A DNA stretch of 64,000 nucleotides from Siderastrea radians (GCA_964017195.1 OZ024895.1:29016375-29080374); one strand, 5' to 3'; positions 10,882 through 21,992 are shown, counted from the stretch's first letter. The notes: generated by a model from the sequence alone, not told the origin. Program-made: numbers and translations.

Positions 10882-11427
10882 GGGGCCGATTACATGAGGC
10901 GGGCTGGCCTGGTTAGCCGGGCTGGCTCGGTTTGCCGGGATCTCGGCACGTCTGTGAAACATATTAAAAATCAACTTTGCGATTACATGGAAAAATCTCA
11001 GCCCGGCTAGCTGGGATCCCGGCATCGCGATGCCGGGATCTCGGCTAGCCGGGCTGAAAATTTACCATGTAATTGCGATTGCCGGGCCAGCCCGGCTAGC
11101 CGGGCCAACACTTTCTCATCACTAAATTTCGCTTCAGAGCAAAATGGCTCACCAGAAGATCGATATTTCTCTTTCTATGTAACACATTAAGGTTTATCAG
11201 ACCAAAAAGCTACGTAAAACTGAAAATAATACGCCAAAAATAATGAATTGGCGAAAATAAAATCACTTGGTTCATGCTCTTTGATGTAGCCATCTTTTCA
11301 CACGACAGCTTCTAAATTTAGTCGCAGGCGGGCTGGCTCGCCTCATGTAATACCGGGCTGAGCAGTCATCTCGGTACACTGAGCCAGCCCTGCTAACCGG
11401 GCCAGCACGGCTCATGTAATCGGCCCC
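10882..11427. mobile_element. PIF/Harbinger-type MITE with TTA target duplication
   Basis: The ends are GGGGCCGATTACATGA (10882) and its reverse complement (ending 11427), flanked on both sides by TTA (10879-10881 and 11428-11430). A 3-bp TWA duplication and GGG-starting termini are characteristic of PIF/Harbinger. The 546-bp interior is packed with alternating GCCGGGCTAGCC-type inverted modules on both arms. A central perfect palindrome, CCGGCATCGCGATGCCGG, lies near 11020-11037. No coding sequence is visible. The element lies in the intergenic DNA downstream of profilin. Confidence 0.85.
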
Positions 11428-11430
11428 TTA

Positions 11431-12344
11431 GTCACAGATTTTATAGCGCGTTCGACTTGTTGTTTGGCATGCACATTACGTAGGAACAAAAGCGGTGAAA
11501 TTATATGAATTAGTTTATAGACATGGCAATTAAAACTTACAGATCGTTCTGGTCTCCCGACATTTCGTACACAATGAAAACTGTGTTAAGCGGACACCCT
11601 TGGGACCCTCGCTAGTGTCCGCTTAATACAGGGTGTCCTCTTAATACAGGTTCTAATAAATTGTGAAACAATAGTTAATTATTCACTGTACTACCATTTG
11701 GGGAGAAACTGTTGAGATATTAAACGAGATTACACACCATAATTGTCGAACTGGAACTACCGCAATTTCAAATTAATGATTAAATCGAGTAATGAGGGTC
11801 ATTCAATTTTTTATGTCACGCACAGTACGAAATTGTCACGCAAATTGTGGCAGGAGTAACACTAAGAAAATCTCATCTCGGATTTTTTTAAGTTCCGTGC
11901 CAAACGTTTATAATGTTAATGCGTGGTTCAATTCTAGTTGTTGCCCCCCCCGGTTAATTGTTTTACTTGACGCTATTCCCCACTCCTGGGGCTCTTAACA
12001 TCGACTAAAAGCAATCTGCCTCTGTACAAGAAAATGAAAACAGTTATTTTAAAGACCCTCCCAAAGTAGAGCGATAAACTCACTAAGTCACGTGAAGTAA
12101 TCTTGAAGAGAAAAGGAGGGAAAGGAATATTACGCTCACGTTCTGCAGGCTGCATAGCTTGTGTCAGCATTTTCAATTCAGGAACCAAGAAAACTCGAAA
12201 TCTGCAGCTTTCCAAGGCCTCGGTACTATACCCAATATGAAGTACCTACCCCTAAACCGCCGACCACCACACCCTTACGCTTGCCCGCAATCAAAGTAAA
12301 CCTCTCCCCCCAACCCCCGGCCAAGAAAACCGCTTCCGAACATA
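11431..12344. other. Intergenic; short imperfect repeat and dispersed repeat fragment
   Basis: No gene is seen. At about 11576-11652 the phrase GTGTCCGCTTAATACAG recurs in imperfect tandem. At about 12090-12230 the sequence is a diverged copy of 53413-53545 (shared core TAGCTTGTGTCAGCATTTTCA), so it is a dispersed repeat rather than unique DNA. Confidence 0.5.
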
Positions 12345-12511
12345 GTTTCAACTAGCCTGCCCTGGGCTAGTAACGTCTGCGAAGCAGCGCCGAAATCCTT
12401 GTTCTAGACCCCCGGTGGCGTACCTGGATCTGGGTACGGTCTTTGATTGGCCTTTGTAAAAAGGGATTGTTTAGATTAGCCCTGATTGGTTAGCGGGGAT
12501 TTCACACGGGC

Positions 12512-12835
12512 ATGAACCGGAAGCCGGTTATGCGAGCGCAAAAATATGAGAAGTGGAGGTTAACATTCGTAACAGCAAAAACCCGGTTCGAATTACTTGA
12601 GATCCAGCCAGAACAACAAGAAGCTATCAGATTTTTCTTCGAGGAAAAAAACATGCTTGTTAATTTACCTACGGACTTTGGAAAAACGTTGATTTTTCAG
12701 TGTCTTCCTTTGTCGCAGATGGCGTACATGATATACCTCGTGGTTCGACTGTTACTGTTGTGGCTGTGATTTCGTCTTTGCGATCCCTGATGGAGGACCA
12801 GGTACAATGTCTGAAAATTCTGAGTGAGTATACTG
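12512..12835 (+). pseudogene. RecQ-like helicase fragment, + copy (broken)
   Basis: The frame reads VQPEQQEA-type helicase text: IQPEQQEAIRFFFEEKN, then a Walker A region LPTDFGKT in place of the expected TGFGKS. After QCLPLSQMAY the frame is lost. It resumes shifted near 12740 with SSLRSLMEDQVQ, the motif Ia region of RecQ-family superfamily 2 helicases. Only the first helicase motifs are present, with no DEAH box nearby. The single-base frame change, altered Walker A and missing remainder make this a gene fragment. RecQ enzymes unwind DNA 3'-5'; this piece cannot. Confidence 0.65.
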
Positions 12836-12949
12836 GCTATTGTGATCACGGATGTAGAAGGTCTTAAATGGAAACCACATCTTATACTTAGTGTTCAGTT
12901 CGCCGCTTATTTTCGCAAGCCCAACAAACAGCTCAGAGGTTCGCGCTCG

Positions 12950-13162
12950 CTAGCAGGAGATTTTCGAAGAAGGTGAGCTCGAGGCAAAGGTGAGATAAGT
13001 AATCAACGATTTTCCAAAGCCCGTAGGTAAATTGACAAGCACGTTGTTTCCCTCGAAGAAAAATCTGATAGCTTCTTGTTGTTCTGGCTGAACTTTCTCG
13101 CAATTCAACTGGGTTTTAGCTGTTACGAATGCTAACTTCCACTTCGCCTGGAAAGTCCCCAT
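12950..13162 (-). pseudogene. RecQ-like helicase fragment, inverted copy
   Basis: A minus-strand frame beginning MGTFQAKW and continuing VQPEQQEAIRFFFEGNN and LPTGFGKS, a consensus Walker A (GFGKS). It parallels the + copy residue by residue and is better preserved at the nucleotide-binding loop, but it diverges right after GKSLI. It is truncated to about 55 helicase-like residues. The two copies face each other about 150 bp apart. Confidence 0.65.
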
Positions 13163-13776
13163 TATCCGCTATTATTATTCAACAAATTGTCACTATGCCC
13201 ATATATGGTAAGGAAGCCCTCAATATCTGTCCTCCGTACATGACAGATATCCTGCGATATACGTAAATGACCATATTTGGAAGTGCACTGCAGATTTTCT
13301 TTGTTTGGCGGCCATTTTGAAAAGCGAGGCAGTTTTAGCAGTGTTCTCCGCAAATTTTAACTCCCTGGAAGAAACTTTCCACGATTAAATGCTCTCAAGG
13401 AGTCAACAAGTATTTGCTTCAGCTCACAAAGATATCCAGAGGTTTACTTGGAATTTTCATAGTGAGAACTCAACCAAGAAAATGCTATTGCGAACGAAGC
13501 AGCAGACTTGCTCACGGAAAGTTGTAAAGTTGACAAGATTTTAATTCACAGGAAGAGGACTTATTCTCGGTAAGGTAGCAATATATTTTTTACTTTGTCT
13601 TGTCAATTCCAGACATGAGTTTGTAAATAAGTCTTTTTAGGTGAACGGTAGTAAACTTCGATTTCTTGAAGTTCTGTTTTGATTTTCATTATGTGTTGCT
13701 AGCTTTTAACGTTTTCATCATAGAACCATAGTTTTTCTCGTTCTGAAAATGGTAGTCGATGAGAATTTGTTGAATA

Positions 13777-13901
13777 ATAAAACAATTATCCTGCTCAATC
13801 TTGCGGAATATCCCCTGATTTAGCCAACTCGGCCTACGGCCTCGTCGGCTAAGTATCAGGTGATATTCCGCGCGATTTCGCAGGATAATTGTTAAATATT
13901 T
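13777..13901. repeat. Palindromic MITE
   Basis: The outer arms CAATTATCCTGC / GCAGGATAATTG and inner arms GCGGAATAT / ATATTCCGC surround a GC-rich centre (GGCCTACGGCC). The whole folds as one long imperfect hairpin inside the right arm of the helicase inverted duplication. Confidence 0.7.
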
Positions 13902-14649
13902 TTCGCTTGCAGAGCTCGCTTCCGGTCCCAGACCGTGGGAAATCCCAACTAGCCAATCAGAGCTAATCTAAACAATCCCTTTATACAAAGGCCAATCGGA
14001 GACCGTACCCAGATCCTGGTACGCCGTTGGGGGTTTAGAACAAGGATTTCCACGCTAATTCGCAGACGGTTATTACCGAGGGTCATATTCCATCTGCGGC
14101 GCAGGCTAAGTTTCGACTAGGGTTTGGCTGAAAATAATTTTCCTTATAATCATTAAACATGGAAATTACTATCCAGGGGTCGGAAATTTACTTTATGAGC
14201 GTAAGGATTACCTTTAAGATTCAAATTTTGTTGGTTTTTAATTAAATCGAAGCAGTAACATTACAAGTCGACAAAAAAGTCGAGCTGGTTTGCGCGTTAA
14301 AAGCTACATCACCATTCTATAGATTTTGATTTCAAAATATGGCTCCGGGCCCGAAAAGTTACCGGGACTTTCGAGAAACGGGCCCCAGATTTGAACGACT
14401 ACATGCATCTCCGTTGAGCTGTTACGCTTTCATACGCAGTGTCGTGATAACAGGTAAATTTTTAAGTTTGGACTTTGGGTTGACTATCGGCGATTTCGTT
14501 ATATGGGGGTCCTGTTTCATACATTTTACTGTATCTTTGTCCGGGCGTTCGTTGATATAGCGGGGAGTTCGTTTCCGAGGGGGAACTCAAGTATATTTGT
14601 GAAGGGAGATGCGTACAGGGCCAAATTTTTATACCCAGAAAAAGCCCCA

Positions 14650-17296
14650 TTAGCCTATGGGCCTGTTCACATGGAGGTGGGGGAATCCGGGAAGGTCCAT
14701 ACAATCTCTCTTTTTTTCTTGATCGCGTTTACATGAGAAGTGGGGTACCCCACCGAGGCGAGTTGCCCGGTCAGCCGGGCCGGGTAACCCGCTTAGCTGG
14801 GGTGAGTTTTCTCCATGTGAAAGCTGAAGGTGGGGTAACCCGCCTAGCTGGGGTGATGTCCATCCGGCATCTATCAACATGGCTGCCAACCACTACAAGC
14901 CTGGCGAGCTTTTCCGACGATTTCATCTTCAAAACGTCGAGAAAAACATTTTTAGTGAAGAAAATACTGAAGAAGCTGACGGTGCCAGCGACAATTTAGC
15001 ATGGAGTTTGATAATCAAGGTGAACTGCTGAATCAAATCTTGCCCTAAACAACAACAAAACGAAAAGCTTCATCAGATCCAAACGTTTATCAGCCCAAAT
15101 CTGCGAAGAAGTCAAACTAAAACTCCGAAAGTCAGGGCATAGACTCCGGAACGGATGGAACTTCTACTGAGATATCTTAACGAATACAAAGCTAAGTTAC
15201 ATGCGACTTTAATGGAAAGGATTTCGAGCAGGACCTGTCGGCAATGTACAGTCCAGAGCATTTCCACTTTTGGAAATGTTTTGATCGGCGGACCAAAACA
15301 AACAATTATCCAATCAGAGCGCGACTTTGGAGTCACCTGATGCGAGGCCTGTTTTCATGAGATTTCAAATAGTTGATGAAGTTCTCAGATTTGAATGGAA
15401 CAATCCAGCAATATTTACCGTCAATATCTACGTTTATTACTACCTGGGATTGGTTGCTTGCAGAAACATGGTTTAAACATCTTTTAGCCAGGAATAAGTT
15501 GCGATGAGCGCTGGTCAAGCGCTTGTATGAAGCTTAGTTTTCTTCTGGTTGCGCAGCGGGCTCCGGTTTGTAACAGATCGGGTCGTCCTTTTCAGATGAA
15601 TAAAAGGAAACTATGCGAAGGCAAATCTATCTACGTTTATTTCTGGCCTGGATAAGTTGCGTGCAGAAAGAGAACCATGGATTCGATATTCTTTAGCCAG
15701 GAATGAATTGCAAATAGCGCTTGAATTTCGCTTCAGTGGTCGCGCAATAGTACAATTATTAGGAACATTTGCCGTCATATGAAATGATTAACACAAGTAA
15801 AACAGAGTAAGCTTATCTTTTTATTAACTCATGAACAGCTTTACAGATCCATATTTCGCAGCTCACTTCTCTGTCTTAAACAGTTTCTTCGATTTGCCCT
15901 CAACCGATGGTAGATATAAACACAAAATAAAGCATAACACTGAAGGTCATATCAAGGTCATATCTGATCTTTTTCTGGATTCCTGCGGCTTTGGTGTGAT
16001 TGTTCCGATTGTGTCTGCTGAGCGACTCAAAGTATTTTTTTATGCTGTCCGTGGCATATTAGGTAAGTTAGGACCTTGATAGGTTTTTCAGCTTGTCGTG
16101 AACGAATTTCCGACGATAAAGGATAAAAATATCATCTGCACCGCTAGATTGTTGTTTGAAACGCCAGGCCCAGCTTGTCGTGATACTGCTGCAAGATGGT
16201 GTGTTCGTGTCACGGAGTTTCATCCATACAACCCTTTACTCAAGAAATTGAAATTGTAGCTTCTTTACAGCTATGCAACCTGCCACACAAAGGGCTGAAC
16301 GCTGCTTTAGTCAAACATGTATTAGTAAGCCTCTCTAGAAGATTCATATGTTTCCTTCTGTCGTTGGCAAGTCTTAGCAAATTTATAGACTGGCTGGATT
16401 TCGGCCGAGTCTTTTCCGATATCGACGTTCCATACAGCCTTGGACTCTGACTCAAACAAAGAAACTTCACGTGTTCTCTTATCAATATATACCAGTCCAG
16501 CACATATCCTGCAACGATCTCTGATATGCATCCTGAAACGAAGGAAAAGACTCGGCGCCCAAATAGACTAGTTCAGAGCAATGGCATTTGGTCGCACAAA
16601 TTGATTCGATTCACAAAACAAAGCGCAGCCGGCCCACCAAAAGCGCGGCCCATTGCCAGGTTTCGCACTAAACAACTAGAATACCTATGGAATGTCTCAG
16701 AATTTTTTCAAAGCCTAAAAAAAATTTGCACGAGAGATATAGTAAATTGAAGATGAACAAGCGCTCGAGAAAACAAGCAAAATTGACGTGTGTATCGAAA
16801 GTAAAACCTCACCTAAGCACATATTTCGCCACCATTTACCACAATATCCTGCACAACACTTCTTCAATGCTGCCTTTGTCGTTGTGTTACTAATAGACGG
16901 GCAAAGCAGGCTGGGAAGGCTCCAAAAAAATGCAAATTAAAACTTTCAGTTGAATCTACAGTATGTACTCGGTGATATTTCAAAGCCGCCATGTTGTGAC
17001 GTCACGCTATTGTTTCGCACATTTCCAAAAGTGGAAATGCTCTGGACTGATGTACACAGAGATACGCCGATGCTTAGCGATTGATTGCTTCGATGAATTT
17101 GGGCCTAAAAGCCCCACTAAACCAGCCCTTGAACGAAAAGTTAAGGAATATCAGAACTATAAAGAAACGCATTTTAAACCTCACCCCAGTGCCCCGGGGT
17201 TGCATGTGAGGGCTAACTGTTTTTTCACTACGGGTAGGCGGGGTACCTCACCTTCCCGGGGTCCGCCACCTCCATGTGAAGAGGCCCTAAGGCTAA
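14650..17296. mobile_element. 2.6-kb inverted-repeat element, non-autonomous or decayed
   Basis: The ends TTAGCCTATGGGCCTGTTCA (14650) and, reversed, TTAGCCTTAGGGCCTCTTCA (ending 17296) match over about 40 bp, including CACATGGAGGTGG and CCGGGAAGGT. Further inside is a second inverted pair: AGAGCATTTCCACTTTTGGA near 15255 and its complement near 17025-17045. GC-rich pieces (GTAACCCGC...AGCTGGGGTGA) repeat in tandem at 14790-14855. No direct target duplication could be identified. A short ORF at 14879 is the only coding candidate. Confidence 0.6.
14879..15031 (+). CDS. Short ORF inside the inverted-repeat element, unrecognised
   Basis: The 50-codon frame starts MAANHYKPGELFRRF and runs into an acidic stretch (EENTEEADGAS). 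It stops two codons after a donor-like AAG|GTGAAC at 15019/15020. It lies just inside the left inverted repeat, the usual place for the first exon of a transposon gene. No family was recognised and no continuation exon was found. Confidence 0.25.
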   Translation: MAANHYKPGELFRRFHLQNVEKNIFSEENTEEADGASDNLAWSLIIKVNC

Positions 17297-17483
17297 AACT
17301 CGACCCAAAAGAAGTTTAACGGCCCAGACATGCGTATCTCGAAAGTCTCGAAAAGTTTTCAGCCCCGAAAAGCCATCTGCAAAAATACAAACGATTCATT
17401 CTACAAAGCTGTTATTTCAAGATAAGAAACAGTTTGCTTATAGCAAAGTTTCAGGCTTAGTAACCTCTTTGTTTACATGATGT

Positions 17484-17611
17484 AGTGTGAATTATCGTGC
17501 CCGAAATTGGCCCGAAAACTTGCGGGGCTTTCGAGAAACGCACGCCTGGAGTGCGTTTCTCGAAAGCTGCAAAACTCTTCGGGCCAATTTCGGGCACGAT
17601 AATTTACACTG
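17484..17611. repeat. Near-perfect hairpin MITE
   Basis: AATTATCGTGCCCGAAATTG at the left is matched, inverted, by CAATTTCGGGCACGATAATT at the right. A second paired block, GCTTTCGAGAAACGCAC / GTGCGTTTCTCGAAAGC, surrounds a 7-nt loop. The few mismatches lie between the two blocks. The transcript would fold into a rod of about 55 bp. Confidence 0.8.
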
Positions 17612-18901
17612 TATCTTAATGAAGAAGAAGTTTCTAAGCGTGCAACTTTGCTATAAGGTTAATTTTTACCTGAAAGACATGTTAAAATAACAGGTTTGTA
17701 GAATGAGAGAATGAGTGGTTCAGGCTTTTACAAATGGCTTTTCGGGGCTTTCCAGAAACGTACACCAGAACGTAACCTAAAAATTCCTTTTGCATGAATA
17801 TGTAGTTAATTACGTTTGTAAATGAAACTAGTACAATCCTTGGACATGAAATTGATGCTGTTTATCACCCCTACATAGTGTCCTGCCGAAATCGAGCTAC
17901 GCAAAATACGTCCACAAGAAAATTGTAATCCACAAAAGGAAAAAAAAAGGCTTATTTCAAACTTCGCAGCACCTTCCCGTCACTTACATACCTGAATACC
18001 CCCCATCCATGAGACTTCGTTATACCGGGTTTGTTATATCGGGGGTTCCAGTGTATTTTATAGCAATGACGATTCATAACAGCTTAGACAGGTATATATT
18101 TTTATTCGAAAGTGATATGTATCTGTACTTTGGTCCTCTGTAATGTACTGCAGGAAACAAATGTGAAGAAATGAACAAAGTTAACTAATATTTACATGGC
18201 ATGTAAATACTGGCAAAAATCGCATTGACTTAATCCAATAACAGCAACAAGTAGTACATTAACTTTGAGACGTAAATGGCTTAAAATACTTTACCTGACT
18301 ATTGATTATTATTGGTTAAAAAACCGATATTGTACTCATCGCGATTTCGGGTTTTCGCGTGAAATTTAACATGGAATTCAAGAGTCAGGTAATGTTTTTT
18401 TCTTTAAACTTTCCCGGACGTTTAATAATATCGTTACCAAACCAGATATCATCGAACGACGAACTTTGACGTGTTTTGACTCACATCGCAACAAAATTGC
18501 AATCAAATGCTGGAAAGTTTGAAATGAATCCATCGTAAACTGCTTGCGACCCTGTTACGCCACATAGAAACTGGGCTTATCTTTATATCTTGTTTGCGAC
18601 GATTTGCGACGCAAAGAAAATGCCTTCGTAAACAGTTTGCGATAATTTCTAGTCCGATAGATTGACGATGATTTTTAAACTCGTGACGCGTCATGATCGA
18701 TTTTTATTGACGCCTTTTTTATGACGAGTCGAAATTAGTTTACAAAACTGAGATGCTAGAAAGTTTCCAATGAAGTCAATGTCGACTGCATGTTTGCGAT
18801 GTCTAAAAGAAAAAAAATTGGTCAGGTAACGATTACAACAAGACTCAAATGTTCCATGCATGGTCTGACCTTATGCTGATTAATTTGTGTTTCTACTCAA
18901 T

Positions 18902-19297
18902 GTGCGCATCTCGAAGGATCTCCTCCAGGTCCTTTACGACGGTGTCAAATGAGGGGCTCTTCTCGGGATCCTGGGCCCAGCACCGCTCCATAAGTTCCCA
19001 GCAGCTCTGTGGAAACACACTCAGCCTTTCTGGAGTTTTGTTCTCGAGGGCGTTCAACATAAGCATAACAAGAGGAAGAAAGTGCTTGTTTACGTTTTGT
19101 GGCTGGTTTCCTTTGCATAAACGTCAATGGTTTTGTCGTACTGCTACTTGATCATCTCTGGCGCCATGTTTATCGGTGTTCCTACAAGGGAGTTACTGGC
19201 GAACGATTTCATCGAAATACTCAATCGTATCGTTGTGTATTTTCTCAAGTGTAGCTTTGCTTTTTCTAAAATCTTCAAATACGTCTTTGAGCGGCAT
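18902..19297 (-). pseudogene. Collapsed DSTYK-like pseudogene (exon 1 joined to last exon)
   Basis: Reading from 19297, the frame MPLKDVFEDFRKSKATLEK follows exon 1 of the intact gene to ...YFDEIV. It then stops two codons on, where the sequence switches to the last kinase exon (NSLVGTPINMAPE-equivalent). Further downstream a block of about 40 bp is deleted around CCTTTGCATAAACG, so the residues encoded by TTCACACACTCGCC...ACGCATAC in the intact gene are lost. No GTPase motif, coiled region or kinase core remains. The junction lies at GAGTTACTGGCGA|ACGATTTC. The copy cannot encode a kinase. Confidence 0.88.
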
Positions 19298-19408
19298 AAC
19301 TGAAACAGAAAACGAAAGGGCTTTTAAAGCATCGAAGCGGTTTATTGAATACGTAATGTATCAGTCTGGAGCTCAATTACCTTTCTGGGAAAGACAGGAT
19401 GTTTGTAT

Positions 19409-19573
19409 CAACTCCTCCTCCTCCTCCTCCTAAAAAGGAGGAGGAGGAGGAGGAGGAGAAGAAGAAGAAGAAGAAGAAGAAGAAGAAGAAGAAGAAGAAC
19501 AACAACAACAACAACAACAACAACGACGACAACAACAACAACAGCAACAACAACAACAACAACAACAGCATGC
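19409..19573. repeat. Compound trinucleotide microsatellite (TCC/GGA/GAA/AAC)
   Basis: The run passes from (CTC)n through AAAAA to (GGA)n, then (GAA)n, then (AAC)n with a few GAC/AGC variants. The matching place in the intact duplicate (about 63733) has only CTCCTCCTGAAAGG. The expansion therefore arose after, or was lost from, one of the two copies. All ORFs across it are low-complexity artefacts. Confidence 0.95.
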
Positions 19574-19873
19574 TGGTGTAGTTCAGTCAAAATAAAATGA
19601 AATGATTTCGAAGCACGGTATGCGCGCTGTATCACGACTGCGTGTTGACCATTGAGAGTTACCAGGATTTGTATTCGAATTGCTGATTGCTTGAAATAAT
19701 AATTGAAAAAAAAATGCGTATGTTTGTTAACTACTTAGAAAAATGCTTATAATAAAATGACCGCACTTTAACCATTTTTTTGTGTCTTGCGCTCTGTTTG
19801 GAGCCTAGCAGTGCTACTGTTAGTTCATTTTCTCGATTGTTTCCCAACAAGCCTTGGAAAGAAGAAAATAGCA

Positions 19874-21229
19874 ATTCCTACCCAAATCTTAAAAATCGTC
19901 GAGGGTCTTCCTGCCAGTTATGTTAATTTGAAAGCGTGTCGAGCTCGCACAAGGCGACGATTACCTGGCCATCTCCCAAAGTCTCAAATTAATCAGTGTT
20001 TACATCCACGTTTGAAAACTGAAAAATATCGTACTTGCTTTCGGTTTGATAGCCATACTTTCTGTCTAAAAATAAACAAAACTGTTAACGGCGTGCAAAA
20101 CATTTGGTCAAGGTTGTTCAACAGTAGATTCTGATATCACAAAGCTTCTACCGGAAATAATAGTAGTAATAGTAGATTATAATCGGAAGTATGGCCGGTC
20201 TCTGTATACTGAAACCGGATGTGATAGTGATAGTATGAACTGTCTGAACCGGATAGTGAGCGAATAAAAGTTTTAAAGAGAAAACAAAATGTCATGTTGA
20301 TATGGTCGATTGTGTTTTAGAATGAGAAATGCTATGATCTAAGTTCGTATAAATCAGACACGCTTATTCTTATAGAGTTTTCTATTTAAATGCACAAACG
20401 AAAACGATCTATCTCTTTTCTTAGTACAGAACCTGCATGAGTCAATAAACTCCCCGAGTATTTATGTTTATTCGCTGCTCAGCATCGATGTTAATAAAAC
20501 TCTTCTTTATTTATCATATTATTCCAACGACAGCAACATGGTCTTTGTTTTCAACCGTGTTGTGTTACAACAATTTGAAGACTTACCTAATCTTGAAACT
20601 ATTTGAAAACCTTACCTACCACGCGCATCTAAAAATCTTCAAATCTTTTAGGCGCTCAGATAGGGAACCATGACAACCATGTGCTTTTCCCTCCCTCTCC
20701 AAAGCTTAAAACATTAGTTTTCCTCCTTTTCGTTGAAATATCAACTTACTTCCAGCATCAAGTTGCCACTGTTGTATTATTCAGTGACAACTCAGTGTAC
20801 TGCTAACGCAAACGAAAGCAAATACCGAATCCACCTGCCAAGAATGTCTAACACATTCCATTCTCAGTGTTCCACTTATTCTCGTGTCACGTGACTCCAT
20901 CACGTTGACACGAGCGTAAAAAGTCGCTGTTAAAGTACATACATATGTAAAATCTCTACCATTGTAGAGAAGTTTAATCTTTTAAGTAAACATGATAACA
21001 TTGTTAACCTTGTAAAGAAACATTCACTGACTCGTAATCTGAGACCAAAAAGATGCCAAAATACCCAACCACATAATGGAAGAAGCTTGTTTTAATTTCT
21101 TGTACATTTGTTCAACTGACAAGTGCTAAATGTATGTCTAGACGTTCAATTTTTGAGCCCACCTTTAAGACATGTGAATTCTTAAGCTAAAGGCTAAAGC
21201 TGTACATGTACATAATCCAGATTTTCCAT
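19874..21229. other. Intergenic, no gene recognised
   Basis: AT-rich DNA between the collapsed duplicate and the TRADD-N exon. No conserved ORF was found on either strand. A terminal exon for the TRADD-N gene is expected on the minus strand here or further left but was not identified. Confidence 0.45.
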
Positions 21230-21492
21230 AGCCTGAGAAAACAGCCGACGTTTCGGGAGATGGCCAATTGATCCCTCGCAAAACGACGTCTGAGTAACGA
21301 GCGCAGAAATTCCATACTGATGGCGTGATTGGTTACGCCTCGAGGGAATTTTCTTTCAACCAACCAGAAGCACTACCAAGATCTGGGTATAGTGCACGTC
21401 ATCAGTAAGGAATTTCTGCACTCGTTACTCGGACGTCGTTTTGCGAGGACTGAAGTGGCGACCTCGCGAAACGTCGGCTGTTTTCTCAGGCT
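21230..21492. mobile_element. MITE with 10-bp target duplication (MULE-like)
   Basis: Inverted ends AGCCTGAGAAAACAGCCGAC (21230) and its complement (ending 21492). AGATTTTCCA occurs on both sides (21219-21228 with one extra T, and 21493-21502). A 9-10-bp duplication suggests a MULE-type source. It lies 48 bp past the TRADD-N exon donor, in the following intron. Confidence 0.8.
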
Positions 21493-21539
21493 AGATTTTC
21501 CAGCCTTTAAAAACTCTATGAATTTTGCCAAAAACTCAC

Positions 21540-21950
21540 CTGACATTTCCACGAGAGCCTTCCTGCACCTTAAATAGTTTTCCTCTTCTATAGTTGTCTT
21601 AAGTCTGATAGTCTCCAGTTTAAGCATTCTCTTGATTTCATCAGTTATGAGGAACGTCTCAGCTACTTCATTGAGGTGACCAGACAAATAGTCACTCCAG
21701 AGATGTTCAAGGCTCTCTAAGGTGGGGCAATGAATTACTATTTCCAGAGATCCCACGTTGGCAGACATGAGGGCCACATCGTAAACCTTTTCCACGTGTT
21801 CAATAAAGGCACCAACTAGTTCCAGGTCAGCTGCAGGAAAGTTGCGGGAGTTTACGTATGCTTGTGTATGAAGTGCTAAAAATTTATAGACTGTTCTCCT
21901 CTGTTCGTCACTGAGATCTTGGGCTTCGATTATTAGCCTGATAAGAGTGG
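21540..21950 (-). CDS. TRADD-N-like domain exon
   Basis: Exon between acceptor TCATTTTCAG (21951) and donor ATGTCAG|GTGAGT (21539). The 137-codon open frame includes DLSDEQRRTVYKFLALHTQ, AFIEHVEKVYDVALMSANV, GSLEIVIHCPTLESLEHLW, SDYLSGHLNEVAETFL and LKTTIEEENYLRC. The GSLxIxxxCxTLExLExLWxDYxSGxLN pattern is that of TRADD-N (Pfam PF20694), which pairs adaptor proteins in death and immune signalling. No stops or frame changes occur, unlike the glycosyltransferase half. Residues read past the donor (SLRKQPTFREVATS) are MITE sequence, not protein. What follows downstream is unknown. Confidence 0.78.
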
Positions 21951-21992
21951 CTGAAAATGAAGACAAAGTCAGTTAAATGTAATGAAGTACCA

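Larger units (their letters stand above)
12345..14110. repeat. Inverted duplication carrying RecQ-like helicase 5' fragments
   Basis: The left arm (about 12345-12800) and right arm (about 12950-14110) are inverted copies. GATCTGGGTACGGTC and the TTGGCC...AATCCC-type block near 12420-12480 reappear, reverse-complemented, at about 13960-14025. Each arm carries the same upstream segment plus the same helicase-like exon. The right arm is longer because about 750 bp, including a palindromic MITE (13777-13901), lies between its upstream segment and the exon. The copies are diverged, so the duplication is old. Confidence 0.7.
17890..19870 (-). repeat. Diverged, collapsed duplicate of the DSTYK-like locus
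   Basis: This block matches, in the same orientation, the 3' flank and last exon of the gene at 57.9-63.6 kb (for example CTTATTTCAAACTTCGCAGC at 17950 and 56898). It then jumps, at about 19190, straight to that gene's first coding exon and 5' flank. About 5.2 kb equivalent to 58.25-63.53 kb is missing from the copy. It also shares the sequence around CAACTCCTCCT and GTGTCTTG...TCTAGCAGTGCT beyond exon 1. This is a direct segmental duplication about 38 kb away. Confidence 0.85.

Noticed and set aside
14338..14560. ORF starting MAPGPKSYRDFRE as a gene
   Set aside because: Its start lies in a GGGCCCG...CGGGCCCC foldback related to the 17484 hairpin family, so it is probably repeat-derived.
19377..19635. 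Several 60-75-aa ORFs with runs of R/T/N/K/E or L
   Set aside because: They are translations of the trinucleotide microsatellite in different frames and have no conserved flanks.
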